Shown here: positions 4,290 to 5,156 of the stretch, one piece after another
Layout: every line of letters begins with the position of its first letter
How positions within the stretch are numbered: the stretch's first letter is position 1
Source: Bacteroidales bacterium
Lineage (GTDB): Bacteria > Bacteroidota > Bacteroidia > Bacteroidales > Bacteroidaceae
Length of the DNA: 5,156 nucleotides
Assembly (NCBI GenBank): GCA_004552155.1
Contig: SFPF01000164.1
Span: forward strand, 1 to 5,156
Direction of reading: 5' to 3'
Program-made: the position numbers and the translations under genes
Notes under the pieces: generated by a model
Database searches by the model: none
Seen by the model: only the letters and a program-made list of their open reading frames with translations
Told to the model about the DNA's origin: nothing

Positions 4290-5156
4290 ATGGCATTCTT
4301 AACGAACGACAAGTTAGTGATCGTTGGCGCAGCCGGCATGATCGGCTCCAACATGGTACAAACCGCCCTCATGATGGGCCTGACGTCAAACATCTGCCTC
4401 TACGACGTGTTCTCCGCTGAAGGCGTGGCAGAAGAAATGCGCCAAAGCGGTTTCGGCAACGTAAACATCGTAGCCACGACCGACGTGGCAGAGGCCTTCA
4501 AGGACGCTAAATACATCATCTCCTCCGGCGGCGCACCCCGCAAGGAAGGCATGACGCGCGAAGACCTCCTGAAAGGCAACTGCGAAATCGCCGAACAGCT
4601 CGGCAAGAACATCAAGACCTATTGCCCCGACGTGAAGCACGTGGTCATCATCTTCAACCCCGCCGACCTCACGGGTCTCGTAACGTTGCTCTACTCTGGT
4701 TTGAAGCCCTCTCAGGTAACGACCCTCGCCGCTCTCGACACTACGCGCTTGCAGAGCGCACTGGCCAAGAAGTTCGGCGTGATGCAGGACGAAATCACAG
4801 GCTGTGCCACCTACGGCGGCCACGGCGAACAGATGGCCGTATTCGGCAGCAACGTGAAAGTAGCAGGCCGCGCCTTGCACGACATTATCGGCACGCCCGA
4901 GTTTACCGAAGAGGAATGGGAACAGATGAAGAAAGACGTTACGCAGGGCGGTGCTAAAATCATCGAACTCCGTCGCCGCTCTTCTTTCCAGAGCCCCGCA
5001 TACCTCAGCGTTGAGATGATCCGCTCTGTGATGGGCGGCGAAAAGTTCCGCTTCCCCGCCGGCACATACGTAAACAATGAGAAGTATCAGAACATCATGA
5101 TGGCCATGGACACCACGCTCGACACCACGGGCTGCCACTACCAGATGCCGAAGGGC
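4290..5156 (+). CDS. malate dehydrogenase (NAD-dependent), C-terminus beyond the window
   Basis: The first 289 residues of an enzyme that interconverts malate and oxaloacetate in the cytoplasm; in Bacteroidales it serves the reductive branch from phosphoenolpyruvate through oxaloacetate to fumarate and succinate. The Rossmann loop is GAAGMIG (13-19) and Asp39, at the end of the second strand, points to NAD. The active-site loop GGAPRKEGMTR (80-90) carries substrate-binding Arg84 and Arg90. LDTTRLQS (149-156) supplies Asp150 and Arg153, and GGHGEQM (176-182) supplies the catalytic His178. PRK in the loop favours malate over lactate dehydrogenase. The ATG at 4290 fits the family start (MxFLTNxKLxIVGAAG). 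The frame is open to the right edge with no stop and should lack only a short tail. No frameshift or deletion is visible. It is separated from the glycan cassette by its own promoters, so it is a different transcription unit. Confidence 0.95.
   Translation, partial: MAFLTNDKLVIVGAAGMIGSNMVQTALMMGLTSNICLYDVFSAEGVAEEMRQSGFGNVNIVATTDVAEAFKDAKYIISSGGAPRKEGMTREDLLKGNCEIAEQLGKNIKTYCPDVKHVVIIFNPADLTGLVTLLYSGLKPSQVTTLAALDTTRLQSALAKKFGVMQDEITGCATYGGHGEQMAVFGSNVKVAGRALHDIIGTPEFTEEEWEQMKKDVTQGGAKIIELRRRSSFQSPAYLSVEMIRSVMGGEKFRFPAGTYVNNEKYQNIMMAMDTTLDTTGCHYQMPKG

Noticed and set aside
4386..5138. Minus-strand 250-codon open frame opposite mdh
   Set aside because: The plus strand encodes an unmistakable malate dehydrogenase. 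The reverse frame is a compositional shadow.

Overview
The window reads as a chromosomal piece of a Bacteroidales bacterium, most likely Prevotellaceae-like. Three kinds of evidence point there: Bacteroidetes-type -7 promoter elements (TAnnTTTG at 786-793, 4104-4111 and 4215-4222), the absence of clear Shine-Dalgarno sequences in favour of A/T-rich leaders, and proteins that resemble the Bacteroides/Prevotella versions of an ECF sigma factor and malate dehydrogenase. Coding regions are GC-rich and spacers AT-rich. The genus is an inference.

Layout. 1-125 is an unassigned edge. 194-667 (minus) is a small ECF sigma factor, followed by a strong Rho-independent terminator at 119-158. 668-934 is a divergent intergenic region with a promoter candidate for each direction and an inverted array of the octamer C(A/G)AGTAAA that could fold the leader of the plus-strand genes into a long hairpin. 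935-3952 is a plus-strand surface-glycan cassette: a Bcs1-like fusion (IspD/TarI-type cytidylyltransferase plus short-chain dehydrogenase, expected to make CDP-ribitol), a LicD-family phosphotransferase starting 4 bases later, and, after a 97-base gap, a glycosyltransferase broken by a frameshift near its C-terminus. 3953-4289 is a regulatory spacer with a promoter, a short RNA-like unit ending in a textbook terminator, and a second promoter. 4290-5156 is malate dehydrogenase, cut by the window edge.

How the genes fit together. The fusion enzyme would reduce ribulose 5-phosphate and activate the product as CDP-ribitol. LicD-family enzymes, which include the animal ribitol-phosphate transferases fukutin and FKRP, could move ribitol phosphate onto a glycan, and the glycosyltransferase could build the acceptor. 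This resembles the animal alpha-dystroglycan toolkit (ISPD/CRPPA, FKTN/FKRP, POMGNT1). The role in ribitol-phosphate decoration is inferred from family and context.

The most notable oddity is that two of the three cassette genes appear to carry internal deletions. The cytidylyltransferase joins directly from about residue 75 to a segment that normally lies roughly 55-60 residues later, losing the GG..R..S and HDA.RP blocks. The glycosyltransferase jumps out of frame near residue 227 and its C-terminal part continues in another frame to 3952. These may be real gene decay or phase-like deletion, or errors of assembly. The sequence alone cannot decide.
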